This document shows, piece by piece, positions 60,553-64,000 of a stretch of DNA of 64,000 nucleotides. A program made the position numbers and the translations under genes. The notes under the pieces are model-generated. The model was given only the letters and a program-made list of their open reading frames with translations. It did no database searches and was not told the DNA's origin. This stretch comes from Phaeotremella fagi (Eukaryota; Basidiomycota; Tremellomycetes; Tremellales; Phaeotremellaceae): contig BCHU01000006.1 of NCBI GenBank assembly GCA_001599715.1, forward strand, positions 248,001 to 312,000. Reading direction: 5' to 3'. The first letter of the stretch is position 1. Each line of letters begins with the position of its first letter.

Positions 60553-60943
60553 TGGAGTTTCTTCAAGCGTTGGTCACTGTTTTTCTCTTCTCTTATAGTT
60601 GTGTTTTCATCTCTCATTTTTGGACATTATCAATTTTCTTATTTTAATTTTAGATTTAGATTACTGGATATTCTAGACATTCATATATTACTCTCATTAC
60701 ATTTTTTCAACACGTTCACGCCTTAGTTAGTTTTTAGATTAACGTTCATGACACACGATGAAGGAGAGGGGGTTCAGAGACGATACTGGATATGGGATTT
60801 TGTGATACCGTATTGACTTCGATTTTATCACGATTACAGGTTACGATTGACATGCATAAATTTGTTTTAATTGTATTTGTGTGATCTGTATTTTTACATT
60901 TCATTTCCAACCCCCTCTACCTCGTTCTCATGTGAATTTCAAT
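60553..60943. other. Convergent spacer, glycoprotein gene / RIB4
   Basis: These 391 bases are T-rich, consistent with 3' UTR and terminators of both genes. No gene is visible. Confidence 0.4.
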
Positions 60944-61703
60944 TTAAAGAACACCTTTAGCCCAATCAGAATTGTTAGCGGCAAGTTCGACAGCTGCTAA
61001 AGCCCAATCTTCACCATGGTCTAAAGGACGACATGATCAGTCTAAACATCACACAAAGCCAAAAAGAAACAAAACTCACTGTGACCTTTACCCTTCTCAG
61101 TCCTTCCGATACCAGCTCTCTCAAGTGCCTGATCATCAGTCAAAGCAGTCAACACACCAAAGATGACTGGTACACCGGAATCCAATTGAACCCTCATCAA
61201 ACCTTGGGTAACGGCTTCGCAGATGTATTCGAAATGCATGGTTGAACCTTTGATAAGGACTCCTATGGCGATGATTGCGTCGAAAGGTTTGGTTGAACTT
61301 GATGAAGAGCTACTGGGAGCCGGTTTGGTGGTGGTGCTGGGGGTGGAATCTATTAAGGAGAGGAGGTTCGTGGTAGATTCCAACATTGATGGTGCGGCGT
61401 TTGACGATTGAATTTTGGACGCTTCGATGAGTCTACCAAGTGGTTGATCAGTATCAGAACAGACTGGAGAATAGTCTTGACTCACCTCTGACAGGCGAAT
61501 GGTAATTCATAACTACCAGGGACAGTCTTAACGACGATATTCTCTTGTTTGACACCTTGAGACTTTAATTTTGAGATTGTACCTTCAACTAAAGCTTTTA
61601 TGACTTGATCGTTCCATCTTGCATGAACTATGGCTACTCTGAATGGAGAACCGTCGTATGACTTTGGGGGTGGTGGGAGACCTTTGATTGTTGGATCTGA
61701 CAT
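60944..61703 (-). CDS. RIB4: Lumazine synthase (RIB4), riboflavin pathway
   Basis: Exons 61703..61486, 61432..61080 and 61020..60944 give 215 residues. FRVAIV, the substrate-binding [50 protein letters not shown] and ...NHGEDWA mark the enzyme. It joins the pyrimidine and the butanone phosphate to form 6,7-dimethyl-8-ribityllumazine. Compared with the roughly 155-170-residue norm there is an insert of about 40 residues, Ser/Thr-rich, between ACQRLIEAS and FDAIIAIG. It sits where it would extend a surface loop. It is divergent to ILV5. Confidence 0.93.
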
Positions 61704-62068
61704 TGTGGGTGAATGAGAGTGAGAGTGAGAGTAGACGTAGAGAGTTACAGTTGCTAAGCATTCTCACCACACTCACCACCAACCAGTTCCGACGGGTCAT
61801 CATTGAGTCAATACAATTTAAACCATCCTCCTACTTATCACCCACGTGGCGGAGTTTCGGTCTATCGGACCCGATGAAGAGTGTGGCCCCCGCAACCCAA
61901 ACCGGGGTCAAATAAAATCACACCGAAATTTGAAGCATCTCCCTCCCTCCCAGCCAACGACTCGACCCCCCCCCCCCCTTCCCAGCCACATCCAATACAG
62001 TAGTCAGATCTATTAAACTTTTTTTCTTCCTCCTTCTTTCTCATTCAATCTTTCAAAAAAAAACAATC
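61704..62068. promoter_or_regulatory. Divergent promoter, RIB4 and ILV5
   Basis: These 365 bases contain a CACGTG core at 61850-61855, a run of eleven or more C at 61966-61978 and a CT-rich leader before ILV5. Coordinated control of the two biosynthetic genes is possible but not shown. Confidence 0.4.
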
Positions 62069-63643
62069 ATGTCTTTCTCAAGATCAGCCCTCAGATCAGC
62101 TCTTAGAGCTGCTGCTCCTAAAACAGGTCGTGCTGTCGCAACTAGATCTTACTCTTTACTCGCTAGAGAGGCTCCTAAAGCTGCTGCCGTCGCTAGTCGT
62201 CTTGGTGTAAGTGTTTTTTCCATTTTTTTTTTCTTGACAGGTTGAACTTTTATACTTATACTTTTGTGAACAGGCCACTCGTGGTGTTAAGACTCTTGAC
62301 TTCGCTGGTACCAAGGAGAACGTTTACGAGAGAGCTGACTGGCCTCTTGACAAACTCCAAGCGTGAGTTATATCGAAACATTGACAGATTCACTGGAGAG
62401 AGAAAAAAACACTGATACCCAATTTTAATAGCTACTTCAAGGATGACACCCTTGCCATGATCGGTTACGGTTCCCAAGGTCACGGTCAATCACTCAACGC
62501 TCGTGACAACGGTCTTAAAGTTATTGTCGGTGTTAGAAAAGGTGGTGAATCTTGGAAACAAGCTCAAGAAGATGGTTGGGTTCCAGGAGAAACTCTTTTC
62601 GATATCCCAGAAGCTATCAACAAAGGTACCATCATCATGAACCTTTTATCTGATGCTGCTCAATCTCAAACTTGGCCTGAAATCGCTCCTCTCATTACTA
62701 AAGGTAAAACTCTTTACTTTGCTCACGGTTTCTCCGTCGTTTACAAGGAAGACGTAAGTGGTTTCAAAACTTTTGATTTACAGGAAAGAAATCGTAGACT
62801 GACAATAATCGTAGACCAAAGTTGTCCCACCAGCCGATGTCGATGTCATCCTCGTCGCACCAAAAGGTTCAGGTAGAACCGTAAGAACTCTCTTCCTCGA
62901 GGGTCGTGGTATCAACTCCTCCATTGCCGTTTTCCAAGATGTTACTGGTAACGCCAAGGAGAAGGCTATCGCTCTTGGTATCGCCGTTGGTTCAGGTTAC
63001 GTTTACGAAACCACCTTTGAGAAGGAAGTTTTCTCTGATCTTTACGGAGAACGTGGTGTCGTGAGTTATTTAGCACCTCTATGTGGAACAAGCAACTGAC
63101 ATCAATACAGCTTATGGGTGGTATCCAGGGTATGTTCCTCGCTCAATACGAGGTTCTCAGAAAAAACGGTCACTCCCCCTCTGAGGCTTTCAACGAAACC
63201 GTTGAAGAAGCTACTCAATCCCTCTTCCCATTAATCGGTAAATACGGTATGGACTACATGTACAACGCCTGTTCTACCACTGCCCGTCGTGGTGCTCTCG
63301 ACTGGGCTCCTAAATTCAAGGAGTAAGTGGAACGCTGTATATTAAATGAAAGTAGACGATGTATGACTAACTTGAATCTTTAGGGCCAATCTTCCAGTTT
63401 TCGAAGCTCTTTACAAATCCGTAAAGGACGGTTCAGAAACTCGTCGTTCCCTCGAATTCAACTCAAGAAAAACTTACCGTGAAGACCTCCAAAAGGAGCT
63501 TGACGAGATTGACAACCAAGAGATCTGGAGAGCCGGTAAGACCGTCAGAGCTCTTAGAGTGAGTCTTTGTTTCATTTTTAATTCAAATGATTATGTCTTA
63601 TTAACATTTTCTTTAGCCTGATGCCAACAAGGACGAGCTTTAA
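62069..63643 (+). CDS. ILV5: Ketol-acid reductoisomerase, mitochondrial (ILV5)
   Basis: Seven exons: 62069-62206, 62274-62362, 62432-62753, 62815-63060, 63111-63322, 63384-63558 and 63617-63643; 402 residues. An Arg/Ser/Ala-rich presequence (SFSRSALRSALRAAAPKTGRA) leads to the Rossmann motif GYGSQGHGQSLNARD. Later marks are LLSDAAQSQTWPEI, ILVAPKGSGRTVR, LYGERGVLMGGIQGM and CSTTARRGALDW. It catalyses the Mg- and NADPH-dependent isomeroreduction in valine and isoleucine synthesis. The last exon codes for PDANKDEL, so the protein ends in KDEL. Confidence 0.95.
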
Positions 63644-64000
63644 ATGGTTCAACTTTAGTTGTTCGTGTTGAAATCCCTTGTTCTCTTGCTCTTCCGTCCC
63701 TTCCTCCCAAAAACAAAAAAAGACCTATTCTTCATGTGTTATCCTACCGATTAGATTTAAGGTCGTTCGTTGTGTTATTCTTCTCATTTGGATATATACT
63801 TCAATTTCACTTTCACTCTTACTACTCTTATGCATGCAGTATCACAACAAAAAAGCCAATACAGCATAAACTGAATTAAATACACATCATTTTATTGAAT
63901 TTATCCCATAATGATTTGCCACGCGACTGACTTGTTTACATCTAAAATCAAAGTAAATCACCTTCTCTTCCCATCTCATCTTATCCCATCTCATCCTTCT
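63644..64000. other. 3' flank of ILV5 to window end
   Basis: These 357 bases are a T-rich 3' flank, a likely UTR. The last 60 bases are CT-rich and could lead into a promoter. No further gene is seen. Confidence 0.4.

Noticed and set aside
61966..61978. Poly-C run as a possible structured element
   Set aside because: A simple homopolymer only; a single run cannot form a G-quadruplex on the other strand without further G tracts at suitable spacing.

Overview
The window is nuclear DNA from a basidiomycete fungus, most likely a tremellomycete of the Cryptococcus/Kwoniella type. Three things point there. Almost every gene is cut by many short introns (about 35-90 bases, GT...AG, often with a CTAAC/CTGAC-like branch site just before the acceptor). 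Genes sit close together on both strands. The gene set includes a CPL1-like cysteine-rich secreted protein and an HRK1-type kinase. I cannot name the genus. There is one ambiguous base (N at 17084). I rebuilt the gene models by following reading frames across splice sites. I support 30 protein-coding loci, one of them cut by the left edge and one apparently frameshifted, and one intron-containing tRNA gene.

Layout. 1-16 kb: FZO1 (mitochondrial fusion, partial), EMC3 (ER membrane insertase), an HRK1/SAT4-like kinase, a 2.1-kb gap, a secreted PAN/apple-like protein, a 1000-residue MIT-domain protein, and ERG5 (sterol C-22 desaturase). 16-32 kb: YOP1 (ER tubule shaping), a CPL1-like secreted protein, MTC1, a TMEM97/EXPERA membrane protein, an intronless F-box-like protein with a 24-residue repeat, GPI8, RTF1, a small two-helix membrane protein, and an intronless FAD monooxygenase. 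32-38 kb: a Gpr1/Fun34/YaaH acetate-transporter-family gene, then three diverged tandem paralogues of an unrecognised family, one broken. 38-53 kb: a 15-exon rhomboid protease, a DinB-like protein, glycogen phosphorylase GPH1 (about 27 exons), a TBC1D20-type Rab GAP, and the sorting nexin MVP1. 53-64 kb: QCR6, a CDC1/PGAP5-like phosphoesterase, RDS3 (SF3b), tRNA-Gly(GCC), a mucin-like single-pass membrane protein, RIB4 and ILV5.

Most of this is conserved housekeeping: membrane and GPI biogenesis (EMC3, GPI8, CDC1-like, YOP1), membrane traffic (TBC, MVP1, MIT protein), mitochondrial function (FZO1, QCR6, ILV5), sterol, riboflavin and glycogen metabolism, transcription and splicing (RTF1, RDS3). 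There is no operon-like logic. Divergent pairs sharing short promoters are common: FZO1/EMC3, GPI8/RTF1, TBC/MVP1, QCR6/CDC1-like, RIB4/ILV5. The parts that stand out as not housekeeping are the orphan paralogue cluster at 34.7-37.9 kb, the F-box-like repeat protein, and the two secreted cysteine-rich proteins. I saw no transposon, CRISPR array, rRNA or origin signature.
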